Part shown: in pieces, positions 21,148-27,934 of the stretch | Layout of the letters: each line of letters opens with the position of its first letter | Position numbering within the stretch: position 1 is the stretch's first letter | Source of the DNA: a virus | DNA: 27,934 nt | Reading direction: 5' to 3' (one strand) | Virus record (IMG/VR): IMGVR_UViG_3300034402_000011 | Coordinates: 1 to 27,934 of that record | Notes under the pieces: model-generated | What the model was told of the DNA's origin: nothing | The model's database searches: none | The model's input: the letters and a program-made list of their open reading frames with translations, nothing else | Position numbers and translations under genes: made by a program

Positions 21148-21579
21148 TCAGACTCGGGGGCCGCGCTCGGCCTCGTACAGCGACAGACGCCGGGCGACGG
21201 TCTTCGACACACGCTCGACGCCGACAACGACCAACGGCCGGTCGATCAGCGACTCGTCTCCATCCGGCCCCACCGCTGTCACGGTCACCACGTCGCCACG
21301 CTCGACCACCGGTGCCGAGAGGGGGATGCGGCAGTCGTACTCCACCGGGTACACCGCGGCACCGCCCTGCTCCTCGTCGCGGCTCTGACGCGTCCGGGAC
21401 GCCGCCACGAACAGGCACGGCCCCGTGTATACAGTCGTCGTGTCCGGGGCTGGCGGTTCGAGGGCGCCGGTCTCCTCGTTGCGTACGTCGTCGCCGACGC
21501 CTTCGCGGTCGCGGGTGATCGTGCAGGCGTCGAGCATCTCGGCTTCGACGAGAGCGCGGAGGTCGGCGAGGTCGGTCAC
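21148..21579 (-). CDS. Head-tail joining protein, DUF6093-like, 143 aa
   Basis: The sequence begins with a helix (TDLADLRALVEAEMLDACTI) leading to TRDREGVGDDVRNEETGALE, then TVYTGPCLFVAASR and YDCRIPLSAPVVERGDVVTV. This is the pattern of the DUF6093 family found between connector and tail genes of actinophages. GTG 21579 overlaps the TGA of the connector gene. A role in the stopper or neck is inferred from the position. Confidence 0.68.
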   Translation of the reverse strand: MTDLADLRALVEAEMLDACTITRDREGVGDDVRNEETGALEPPAPDTTTVYTGPCLFVAASRTRQSRDEEQGGAAVYPVEYDCRIPLSAPVVERGDVVTVTAVGPDGDESLIDRPLVVVGVERVSKTVARRLSLYEAERGPRV

Positions 21580-22112
21580 GGCGCCACCGGCAGCATGAAC
21601 CGGGCGAGCAGCTCGGCCTCGTCGAACCGCAGCCCGTCGGTGGCGGTGGTGTCGTAGGTGACGGAGTAGTCGGCGACCGACTTCGCCTTCACCGCTCCGG
21701 ACGGTGCCGGGTCGCCGGAGCGGAGCATCCGGTAGGCGATGCGGCACACGACGCCGACCAACTCGGCAGGCACATCTTCGTAGCCGTGCGAGTAGGTGAC
21801 GGTCACGATCCGGCCGCCGGTCGGCCACCTTCCCGGCCGCCACAGCCCTCCGGCCGTGTCCCACGTGTACTCGCCGGCCAGCAAGGACCGCCCGTCGACC
21901 GCGACGGCGGTCACGTCGACCACGGGAAGCTGCGGGAGTTGCAGCCTGCGGCGGCCGTAGGAGTCGAGGGTGGCCGTGTCGCCCTCGACAAGCTCGATGG
22001 TCTGACCGGTGACGGCCTTGACGATGGCGTCGGCTTCGGCCAGGTACACCTCGGCCCGGTCGGTGTCGGTGATCGTGAACCGGGCTTGGAGGTCGGCGAG
22101 GGAGGCGAGCAT
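21576..22112 (-). CDS. Head-tail connector (gp6-like adaptor), 178 aa
   Basis: MLASLADLQARFTITDTDRA followed by an AEADAIVKAVTGQTIELVEG helix-strand pair, then RLQLPQLPVVDVTAVAVDG and VTVTYSHGYEDVPAELVGVV with a late helix, match the gp6-like adaptor family. Its product would form a ring below the portal. It starts 1 nt after the stop of the minor head protein gene and is followed by the DUF6093-like gene. Confidence 0.75.
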   Translation of the reverse strand: MLASLADLQARFTITDTDRAEVYLAEADAIVKAVTGQTIELVEGDTATLDSYGRRRLQLPQLPVVDVTAVAVDGRSLLAGEYTWDTAGGLWRPGRWPTGGRIVTVTYSHGYEDVPAELVGVVCRIAYRMLRSGDPAPSGAVKAKSVADYSVTYDTTATDGLRFDEAELLARFMLPVAP

Positions 22113-22113
22113 G

Positions 22114-22764
22114 TCAGTCGTCCCCCTCGAAGGTCATGGAGCACTGACAGTTGGCGTTGTTGTCGGCGCCGCCGATCGGGTCGCCCGGGTAGTCCATCCC
22201 GTTGCCGAACCGGGAGCCGAGCGGGACGGCGGAGCCGTTCATCGCCGCGTGCTTCGCCCGGGGGTTCCCGGAGTTCACCACCCAACGCTTCACACCGCGG
22301 CCCGCCTGGCGGGCGCCGATGAGCGACCCGAAGTTCGACGTGGTCGTCACCGACGACGACGCCACCTGATCCAGCCGGACGCCGAGCAGCACGCCGAGCA
22401 CTCGGGCCAGTTCGGCGTCCGGCTCGTCGGCTGTCAGCGCCTCGTCGAGCGCCGCCTCGGTGGTGCCGTTGATGTTCTCGGCCGACAGGCCAGCGGACGA
22501 GATGAGGAACCCGTCGAGGTCGCCGGGGTTCAGCCGGTCGCCTGCTTCGTCGGCGGCGAAGTCGACGGCGGTGAGCTTGTTACGGAGCAGCAGCCGGTCC
22601 CGCAGGACCCCATCCCAGCGGGACCGGTCGAACACGCTGCCCACCGTCGTCGCGCCGGTCGCCTCGTGGAGCGACGTGACGGTGACGGCGATGTCCTCGA
22701 ACACCTCCCCCAAGTCGGCGCGGTGGGCGGCGACGTAGGGGGCGCGGCGTTCGAGGTAGCCCAT
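22114..22764 (-). CDS. Minor head protein, Mu gpF/SPP1 gp7-like, 216 aa
   Basis: The C-terminus RWVVNSGNPRAKHAAMNGSA, then FGNGMDYPGDPIGG and NANCQCSMTF, is the hallmark of the phage head morphogenesis family (W...R..H...G and a terminal NCxC). The N-terminal 110 residues are helical and less conserved. In many phages this gene follows the portal; here it lies after the capsid gene. The ATG is directly adjacent to the previous TAG. Confidence 0.75.
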   Translation of the reverse strand: MGYLERRAPYVAAHRADLGEVFEDIAVTVTSLHEATGATTVGSVFDRSRWDGVLRDRLLLRNKLTAVDFAADEAGDRLNPGDLDGFLISSAGLSAENINGTTEAALDEALTADEPDAELARVLGVLLGVRLDQVASSSVTTTSNFGSLIGARQAGRGVKRWVVNSGNPRAKHAAMNGSAVPLGSRFGNGMDYPGDPIGGADNNANCQCSMTFEGDD

Positions 22765-23082
22765 CTACTTCTTGTCGGGGGCCTTGCCGGCCTTGGCGAC
22801 GCCGTCCTTCACGACGGCCGCGGGGGCGTCGGGGTCGGACAGCGAGTTCGCCTCCGCCATCGCCGGGTCGTTCCGCTCGCCGGTGAACTCGCCGGAGTTG
22901 GCCTTCTCGCGCTCCTCGACCACGTCGCGGCCGAGGTTGCCGGCCTCAGCGGCCTTCGGGCCGCCGGCCAGGTTCTGGCCCTTCTCGTCGGCGTCGTCGG
23001 CGACGACACCGGCGGCGGGCTGGAGCGGGGCGAACGGCGACGCGGGGGACCGCTCGTCCTCGGGGGGGTACATGTGGGGCAT
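22765..23082 (-). CDS. Acidic low-complexity hypothetical protein, 105 aa
   Basis: AAGGAG lies 7 nt before ATG 23082, which is favoured over an ATG 13 codons upstream (TGATG overlap). The protein is rich in Ala, Asp, Glu, Pro and Lys (PPEDERSPASPFAP, VADDADEKGQNLAGGPKAAE) and is probably largely unstructured. It could be a linker or chaperone-type head protein; nothing in the sequence decides this. Confidence 0.5.
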   Translation of the reverse strand: MPHMYPPEDERSPASPFAPLQPAAGVVADDADEKGQNLAGGPKAAEAGNLGRDVVEEREKANSGEFTGERNDPAMAEANSLSDPDAPAAVVKDGVAKAGKAPDKK

Positions 23083-23120
23083 CGGGCTTCTCCTTGGGAG
23101 GTTCGACGACGACAGCGCCA

Positions 23121-23351
23121 TCAGGCGGCCGGGTCGGGAGGCAGGGGGATGTTGCGGCGCTCGCCCGGCCCGCTGGTCGCCTGCTCCATCACCTCGTCCA
23201 CCGGCTGCAACAGGTGGGCGTGGGTGGCGACGAGCGGGTCGTCCGCCGAGATGAGCCGCCCCGCCGGGTACACCCGCGGGAAGCCCTCGTGTGGGACGGC
23301 GAACGACTCGCGGACGCGGTAGGCGGCGGGCTTGAAAGCGGACCGGGCCAT
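23121..23351 (-). CDS. Small head-region hypothetical protein, 76 aa
   Basis: MARSAFKPAAYRVRESFAVP is followed by RVYPAGRLISADDPLVATHA and a segment ending ERRNIPLPPDPAA. Short proteins of this style (a YPAG-type beta strand near the middle) follow the capsid gene in many actinophages. GGAGG with a 6-nt gap selects ATG 23351 over a GTG two codons earlier. The function is unknown. Confidence 0.6.
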   Translation of the reverse strand: MARSAFKPAAYRVRESFAVPHEGFPRVYPAGRLISADDPLVATHAHLLQPVDEVMEQATSGPGERRNIPLPPDPAA

Positions 23352-23366
23352 GAGCACCCTCCAGGG

Positions 23367-24875
23367 TCAGGTGACGTTGAGGAGCCGGAACGCCGCGGTG
23401 TTCACCACGTCGGCGCCGTTCCGGTAGTAGGCGAACCAGCCGCGCTGGCCGGTCGGCCGGCGGTTGGCGCCCATCAGGTGGGGGATGAACTCGACGGTCA
23501 TGCCGACCCGGTCGGCGATCACGTAGTTCGAGAAGTCCCCGAACAGCAGCACGTAGTTGTCGCTGGCGGCGGTGATCGTGCCGTCCATCGCCTCCGCCTC
23601 GTACACCGGCTTGCCGATCAGCCCGTCGGGCCGGTCCTGGCCGAGGGTGGCCCACAGGCCGGCGCCGCCCTGGGTGTCGAACTGGCGGGCGAGGGAGTAG
23701 ATGCTGTTGTTCGACAGCCACGACGCCCTCGCCCGGTACCGGGCGGGGAGGGCGTTGTACAGCCGGTACAGGTCGCCGATGGCGAAGGTGTCGGTCGTGG
23801 TCGAGTCGACGGTGCGGTCCGGGGAGCCGCCGTCGGTCGCCGAGATCGCCGACAGCACCCCCACCGGCTGGTTGGACGCGGCGACGCCGGTGACGAACAC
23901 CTGCGACTCCAGGTCCTCTCGGCCCTGCGCGAGGAGCCGGCCGACCTCGTCCGCGACGTTCGCGGCGTCCATGTACGCCTCAAGCGAGATCGGGACGAAG
24001 CCGCGGGCGGTGCGGATCGTGATCGACGGCTGAGCGAAGGTCGGGGTGTCGTCCGACACCTCCGCCGCCTCCGCGTCGTACGACCACGACACGGCGCCGG
24101 CCGACACGCCGTTCCACACGTCGCCGGTGGCGACGACGGTCCGGGCGATCTGCCGGACCTGGTTGAACGACCCGTCGGAGGTGATGATCACCGTCGGGTC
24201 GAGCTGGAACGGGACGAGGAACCCGCCGGCCGCGTCGGTGAGCGACATGGCCCGGTCGACGGCGGCCCGCTCCTCCTCGTTGAGCACCTCGGAGCGGCCC
24301 TGGGAGCGGGCGAGCTTCGTGAACGCCCGCAGGTACGCCGGGGACGACGTGGCGAGCACCAGCTCGGACAGCTCGCCCTTCTCGTTGTCCCACCGCTCGA
24401 TGATCTGCGTCGCGCCCTCGCGACGCCGATCGGTGGTGCCCTGCATCTTCTCGATGGCGGACTTGGCGCGGGCGCGCAGCTCGGCGCCCCGGGCGGTCGG
24501 GGTGAGACCCATGCGCATCTCGGAGATGTCCCACGGGTTGTTGAACCGGCCCTCCTCGATGGAGTCCGGCTCGCCGAGAGGGTCGGCGTCGAAGTCGTCG
24601 GAGCCGCGCTCGGTGCGGCCCCCGCGGGCGGCGGTCGCCGACACCCGCTCCCGCTTGACGCGGAGGAGGTCGGCCTGCCGCTCCAGGCGGCGCTTCTCGG
24701 CGGTCAGCTCGTCGAACTCGGCGGTCAGCTCGCCCCAGCGCTTCTCGTCCTCGTCGAGCAGCGACCCCTCCTTCTCGGCGCGGACGTTGAGCCGCTCCAG
24801 GTGGTCGCCGATGTCGTCGAGTCGGCCGCAGATCTGCTTGTAGGTCAACGTGGGCCTGGTGTCCGTTTCGGACAT
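23367..24875 (-). CDS. Major capsid protein, HK97 fold with delta-domain, 502 aa
   Basis: Residues about 15-77 form a coiled coil (CGRLDDIGDHLERLNVRAEK, ELTAEFDELTAEKRRLERQA) corresponding to the scaffold-like delta-domain removed by the protease. The rest has HK97 capsid features: GGFLVPFQLDPTVI, the TARGFVPISLEAYMD segment, GREDLESQVFVTG, and the C-terminal IADRVGMTVEFIPHLMGANR. ATG 24875 is preceded by GAGAGGT and lies inside the end of the protease frame (31-nt overlap). Larger than HK97 gp5 (385 aa). No separate scaffold gene is seen, in line with the delta-domain. Confidence 0.93.
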   Translation of the reverse strand: MSETDTRPTLTYKQICGRLDDIGDHLERLNVRAEKEGSLLDEDEKRWGELTAEFDELTAEKRRLERQADLLRVKRERVSATAARGGRTERGSDDFDADPLGEPDSIEEGRFNNPWDISEMRMGLTPTARGAELRARAKSAIEKMQGTTDRRREGATQIIERWDNEKGELSELVLATSSPAYLRAFTKLARSQGRSEVLNEEERAAVDRAMSLTDAAGGFLVPFQLDPTVIITSDGSFNQVRQIARTVVATGDVWNGVSAGAVSWSYDAEAAEVSDDTPTFAQPSITIRTARGFVPISLEAYMDAANVADEVGRLLAQGREDLESQVFVTGVAASNQPVGVLSAISATDGGSPDRTVDSTTTDTFAIGDLYRLYNALPARYRARASWLSNNSIYSLARQFDTQGGAGLWATLGQDRPDGLIGKPVYEAEAMDGTITAASDNYVLLFGDFSNYVIADRVGMTVEFIPHLMGANRRPTGQRGWFAYYRNGADVVNTAAFRLLNVT

Positions 24876-25744
24876 GTCACACCTCTCCGTGTGCGGTCGC
24901 CTCGTACTCTTCGCCATTCGCGTCGGGCGTCGGCTGACAACCGGCGGAACTCGCGGGTGAGGCGGGGGCGCGGGGGGTGCGACGGGTGCCCTTCGTCGGG
25001 CGGCGCGTCGGCTGCTGATTCGCGACGAGTGGCCTCGGGGGCCGGCGCGTCGGGTGCCGGAGCCTCCGGCGGGGGCGGCGTAGCACCGCGGGTGGTGCCT
25101 TCGAGCAGCTTGGCGCGCTGCTCGGGTGGGGTGTTCTGCCAGAGGCGGAACGCGTCCCTCGACCGGATGCCGAGGGTGGTCGCCTCGTAGGCCGGGTAGG
25201 TGACCGGGCCGAACTCGTACAGCCTGATCTCCTTGATCGTCCGTTCCGGGAGCCGATCGGGGTTGTCGGCCGTGGCGGCCTTCGGTTCGTTCCACTCCTC
25301 GCGAACGACCGAGAACCGGAACGACTGGCCGTAGAGGGCGCCGTCGTCGATGAGGGCGCGCAGGTCCCGGTTGTAGGACGTGTCCGACAGGGGGACCTCG
25401 GCGTACATGCCGCGGCTCCGGGGTTCCATCAGCGACGGGCGGCCGAGGGGCTTGTCGCCGATCTGGGGGTCGAAGCCGTGGTTGAACAGGACGACGACCC
25501 GGTCGCCGCGCTCCTCCAGCGTCTTGCTCACCGCACCGGAGGAGACGCGTTCCAGGAACCGGCCTTCCCACGAGTCGATCTCGGTCCACGCGTTGAAGAC
25601 GATCGGGTAGCCGACCATTGTCCCCAAGCCCTGCTCGTCGTCGCCGTCGGCGCGCAGCAGGCCGGCGACGACGGCGTCCCCGTCGACGCGGGCGACGCGC
25701 AGCGGCGTCGATCGGATGAGGTCGTCGCGGGGCGCGTCGGGCAT
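24845..25744 (-). CDS. HK97-type prohead protease (peptidase U35), 299 aa
   Basis: The catalytic core has VVLFNHGFDPQIGDKPLG with His89, GALYGQSFRFSV with Ser141, and EIRLYEFGPVTYPAYEA near 172-187. These match the serine prohead protease family that trims the capsid delta-domain before expansion. After residue 215 the sequence becomes Pro-, Ala- and Arg-rich and runs 31 nt into the capsid gene, a disordered tail typical of these proteases. It lies between portal and capsid as usual. Confidence 0.92.
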   Translation of the reverse strand: MPDAPRDDLIRSTPLRVARVDGDAVVAGLLRADGDDEQGLGTMVGYPIVFNAWTEIDSWEGRFLERVSSGAVSKTLEERGDRVVVLFNHGFDPQIGDKPLGRPSLMEPRSRGMYAEVPLSDTSYNRDLRALIDDGALYGQSFRFSVVREEWNEPKAATADNPDRLPERTIKEIRLYEFGPVTYPAYEATTLGIRSRDAFRLWQNTPPEQRAKLLEGTTRGATPPPPEAPAPDAPAPEATRRESAADAPPDEGHPSHPPRPRLTREFRRLSADARREWRRVRGDRTRRGVTCPKRTPGPR

Positions 25745-25780
25745 CAGGGCGGTTCCCCTCGGGAGATGAACGGGGTCGTG

Positions 25781-27121
25781 CTAAGCGGCCGGTGCGGCCG
25801 GTTGGGCGGCGTCGCTGCCCGGCTCCTTGAGCTGCACCGACACCTTGCCGGTGTGCTTGAGGAGCGAGAAGTCCTCGGCCAGCACCGCCTTGACGACGGA
25901 GTCCGGGTCGAAGCCTTCCTGCACCAGCGCCCGGATCGTTTCAGCCCGGGTCTGCTGAATCCTCGCCGCCGCCTCCTGATCCTCTTGGAGGGCGGGGATG
26001 TCACGGTCGTCGTACCAGAGCCGCGCCCGCTCCGGGACGCTCACCACGGTTGACAAGGCGGCGGAGCAGGAGCGCCACAGCGGCCGGATCGTCATGTCGG
26101 CGAACCGGCGCTTCGCCTGCCCGTAGTTCGAGTACGTCGCCGACTCCAACCCCTCGGACAGGCCGACGATGATCGGCGGCGTCCCCGCCGCGGCGGCGAT
26201 GCGAGTCTCCCCGGCGGCCTGGATCGACCGGTAGTCCATGTCCTTGAAGCTCGACCCGACCACCGTGGCGTCGGCGCCGCCGCCGAGGTACAGCGTCTTC
26301 CACGCGTTGATGAAGCTGCGGTGCTCCCCTTCGAGCATCGCCTTGAACTTCTCGGCCTTCTCGGGGGCGATGCTGGCGTCGAACTTGACGACCATGTTCG
26401 GGGTGGCGGCGTGGTCGAAGAACGCGATCTTGTGGTCCGTCGACGCCGAATCTCCCCGCACCTCCCGCAGGACCGGGGTCATCCACGACATGCCCCGGTA
26501 CGTCGCCGTCGGGTCGGGGATCGGCGCCCAGTGGGCGACTTCCTCGCGGGCCATCACGATCGGGTCGCGTCCCGACCCGGGGCCGCCCGGCTCGTACAGG
26601 TAGCCGACCACCTCAGAGTTGATGAGGTCGTCGTTCGACCCGAGGATGATCGTCGTCCAGTCGGGTCGGAGCCGTTCAAGGGCGGCCGTCCGCGCTGTCG
26701 GGTCGGTGCGGCGGATGTAGGCGTTGCCGGCGAGGTCAACATCTTGGATCATGCGGGCCAGCAGTTCGCCGGTAGAGCCGTTCACCCACGGCGTTTCGAG
26801 CAGCAGCAGTTCCGGCGTCCAGAACAGATCCTGCGGCCGGCCGGCGCGGAGCTGCTGCCACATGAACCGGGCTTCGGTGAACACCATGAGCCTGGCCGCC
26901 TGCACGGCGAACACGACCCCGTTGCGCTTGTAGATCGACGACACCCGGCCGGCGAACCCGTCGTCGGACTTCTCGCCCGGCTTCCCGTAGGTCTGGATGG
27001 GCTGGCCGGTGTAACCGGCGCCGCCGAAGTACAGCGACGCGGTCACGTCCTGCGCGTAGTCCTCCAACGAGTACCGCTGCTCATCGCCGCCGCTGGAGCG
27101 CAGCCGCTGGAGGAGGTTCAC
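25781..27121 (-). CDS. Phage portal protein, HK97 type, 446 aa
   Basis: The portal forms the 12-mer ring through which DNA enters and leaves the head. Recognisable segments are VVFAVQAARLMVFTEARFMW, LLLLETPWVNGSTGELLARM, IQDVDLAGNAYIRR, EEVAHWAPIPDPTATYRGMS and GTPPIIVGLSEGLESATYSN followed by AKRRFADMTIRPLW. This is the complete order of the Phage_portal family. GTG 27121 is 9 nt past the previous stop, with a weak ribosome binding site. The C-terminus is Ala- and Pro-rich. Confidence 0.93.
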   Translation of the reverse strand: MNLLQRLRSSGGDEQRYSLEDYAQDVTASLYFGGAGYTGQPIQTYGKPGEKSDDGFAGRVSSIYKRNGVVFAVQAARLMVFTEARFMWQQLRAGRPQDLFWTPELLLLETPWVNGSTGELLARMIQDVDLAGNAYIRRTDPTARTAALERLRPDWTTIILGSNDDLINSEVVGYLYEPGGPGSGRDPIVMAREEVAHWAPIPDPTATYRGMSWMTPVLREVRGDSASTDHKIAFFDHAATPNMVVKFDASIAPEKAEKFKAMLEGEHRSFINAWKTLYLGGGADATVVGSSFKDMDYRSIQAAGETRIAAAAGTPPIIVGLSEGLESATYSNYGQAKRRFADMTIRPLWRSCSAALSTVVSVPERARLWYDDRDIPALQEDQEAAARIQQTRAETIRALVQEGFDPDSVVKAVLAEDFSLLKHTGKVSVQLKEPGSDAAQPAAPAA

Positions 27122-27130
27122 CCCGGTCAG

Positions 27131-27361
27131 CTACGGCGTCAACGACAGCCGGGTCGGGACACCGGACCGGGGGTCGTCCGACAGGACTTCGATGTCGGCG
27201 CCGGGGCCGAGGATCAGCGCCTTCCGGCCGGGGAACACGTCGGCGAGCCGCTCGCGGAGGTGCCACGCCTCCTCCGGCGACGGCCGGTGAGGCAGGCGGA
27301 CGACGAGAACGTCACCCGGGTCGAGATGGAGGCGTCGAACGTCCTCTAGTTCGATGGTCAC
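27131..27361 (-). CDS. Small hypothetical protein before the portal, 76 aa
   Basis: The sequence MTIELEDVRRLHLDPGDVLV, then VRLPHRPSPEEAWHLRERLA and ALILGPGADIEVLS, has alternating strands and one helix, and recurs between terminase and portal genes in actinophages. GGAGG with a 5-nt gap selects GTG 27361. It overlaps the end of the membrane protein gene by 50 nt. The role is unknown. Confidence 0.62.
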   Translation of the reverse strand: MTIELEDVRRLHLDPGDVLVVRLPHRPSPEEAWHLRERLADVFPGRKALILGPGADIEVLSDDPRSGVPTRLSLTP

Positions 27362-27521
27362 GGTCACCTCCAACGTCGACGAGCAGCAGACCACCGGCAC
27401 CAGCACCGACCCCGGCGACGATCAGCGCCGCAGGGACGGACCACATCGCGACGCCAGCCACCACGGCCGCCGCGCCGACGGCGACGAGCGCGACGGCGGC
27501 GATCAGCCGAACGCGAACCAC
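27312..27521 (-). CDS. Small membrane protein with two transmembrane segments, 69 aa
   Basis: Starting at GTG 27521 the product has two hydrophobic helices, about residues 4-25 (LIAAVALVAVGAAAVVAGVA) and 28-50 (ALIVAGVGAGAGGLLLVDVG), then a basic tail. It overlaps the terminase end by 19 nt. GGAGG lies 10 nt upstream. Small membrane proteins at this place are seen in other actinophage packaging modules; the function is not known. Confidence 0.55.
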   Translation of the reverse strand: MVRVRLIAAVALVAVGAAAVVAGVAMWSVPAALIVAGVGAGAGGLLLVDVGGDRDHRTRGRSTPPSRPG

Positions 27522-27934
27522 GGGTCGCTCGCCTCCCCGGCCGTCCGCCACAGGTAGTAGGCAATGGTCGCTGCCACCAGCGGCGAGATGTCCACCTCCG
27601 AATCCCGCCGCGACCACTTCCACGCGTCGCCCGACTGCCGGCGGCGCGCCCCCACCACTGCCAGGTTCAGCGCCTGCTGGTCCCGGTGGACGAACTGTCG
27701 TTCCACCACCGCGTCGACCAGGTCGGCGCACGCCCTCTGCGAACGGGGGCCGTCCAACAGCACCACGTCGACGTTCGGGTCGTCCGGGTCGGCGCCGACG
27801 GTCAGGCCGGCGTCGATCAGGTCGTTGACGAGCACACCGGCCGGCCCGGCGGGGTCCAACCCGACCGCCTTCGGACGGTGACGCGCCCGGAGTTCCAACA
27901 GCCGGGGGACCACCCACGCGGTTCCCCGGCGGTG
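27503..27934 (-). CDS. Large terminase subunit, C-terminal part (cut by the window edge)
   Basis: The frame is open to the last base, so the ATPase part lies outside. The visible 143 residues belong to the nuclease domain: AVGLDPAGPAGVLVNDLIDA, a VVERQFVHRDQQALNLAVVG segment, and the closing WSRRDSEVDISPLVAATIAY, where the Asp of DISP is the conserved late acidic residue of these nucleases. The protein drives DNA packaging and cuts concatemers. It is the first gene of the structural row, before the portal. Confidence 0.82.
   Translation of the reverse strand, partial: HRRGTAWVVPRLLELRARHRPKAVGLDPAGPAGVLVNDLIDAGLTVGADPDDPNVDVVLLDGPRSQRACADLVDAVVERQFVHRDQQALNLAVVGARRRQSGDAWKWSRRDSEVDISPLVAATIAYYLWRTAGEASDPWFAFG

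Noticed and set aside
23094-25190. 698-codon plus-strand open frame
   Set aside because: Antisense to the major capsid and protease genes, which are certain; Val-, Gly- and Arg-rich with no motif.
1-27934. tRNA genes, CRISPR arrays, integrase and attachment sites, insertion sequences
   Set aside because: No cloverleaf, spaced repeat array, tyrosine or serine recombinase motif, or transposase motif was seen on either strand by eye.

Overview
This window is most of the structural and lysis half of a tailed phage or prophage of the siphovirus type (HK97-like head, long non-contractile tail). The DNA is very GC-rich, GTG starts are frequent, and neighbouring genes overlap by GTGA or ATGA. That points to a high-GC actinobacterial host, but the genus cannot be read from the sequence. 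I found no integrase, attachment site, tRNA or CRISPR array, so lytic phage versus prophage is undecided.

Layout, read in the direction of transcription of the main block (minus strand, right to left). The right edge holds the C-terminal end of the large terminase (27503-27934, cut by the window). Next come a small two-helix membrane protein, a 76-aa protein, portal, prohead protease and major capsid protein. Two small proteins, a Mu gpF-like minor head protein and a row of head-tail connector, neck and tail-completion proteins follow (20015-23351). Two small proteins precede the major tail protein (18879-19376). The tail assembly chaperone has a canonical G GGA AAA slippery site and a zinc-ribbon -1 frame extension. 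The 1258-aa tape measure carries a C-terminal VanY/M15 peptidase-like domain. A 1472-aa tail protein with an SGNH-hydrolase-like region, a DUF5047-like tail protein, small baseplate or tip proteins and a repeat-rich fibre-like protein complete the tail. After two strong hairpins comes a lysis and accessory block (1013-5300): an HTH protein, an amidase endolysin, several small membrane or coiled-coil proteins that are holin or spanin candidates, and a four-helix membrane protein. The left edge carries plus-strand genes for an ECF-like sigma factor (possibly cut by the edge) and an 80-aa unknown.

The least expected feature is a set of short plus-strand genes in gaps of the otherwise minus-strand block: 1711-1929, 5445-5624 (weak), 9064-9533 (two genes), 17797-17943 and 19834-20133. 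Each lies just downstream of a TANNNT-like or related hexamer, and three have the start codon only 6-8 nt after it, as expected for leaderless actinobacterial transcripts. They look like independently expressed cargo (moron-like) genes. Two of the upstream regions share a 14-base block with one mismatch. A compact AT-rich element of repeated ACTCTAAAC boxes at 2167-2221 looks like an operator.

How it fits together: terminase and portal package DNA into a capsid built from the major capsid protein and matured by the protease. The connectors join the head to a tail whose length is set by the tape measure, with the chaperone pair assisting assembly. The tape measure peptidase and the large tip proteins probably deal with the cell envelope at entry. 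The amidase with one or more membrane proteins releases progeny.
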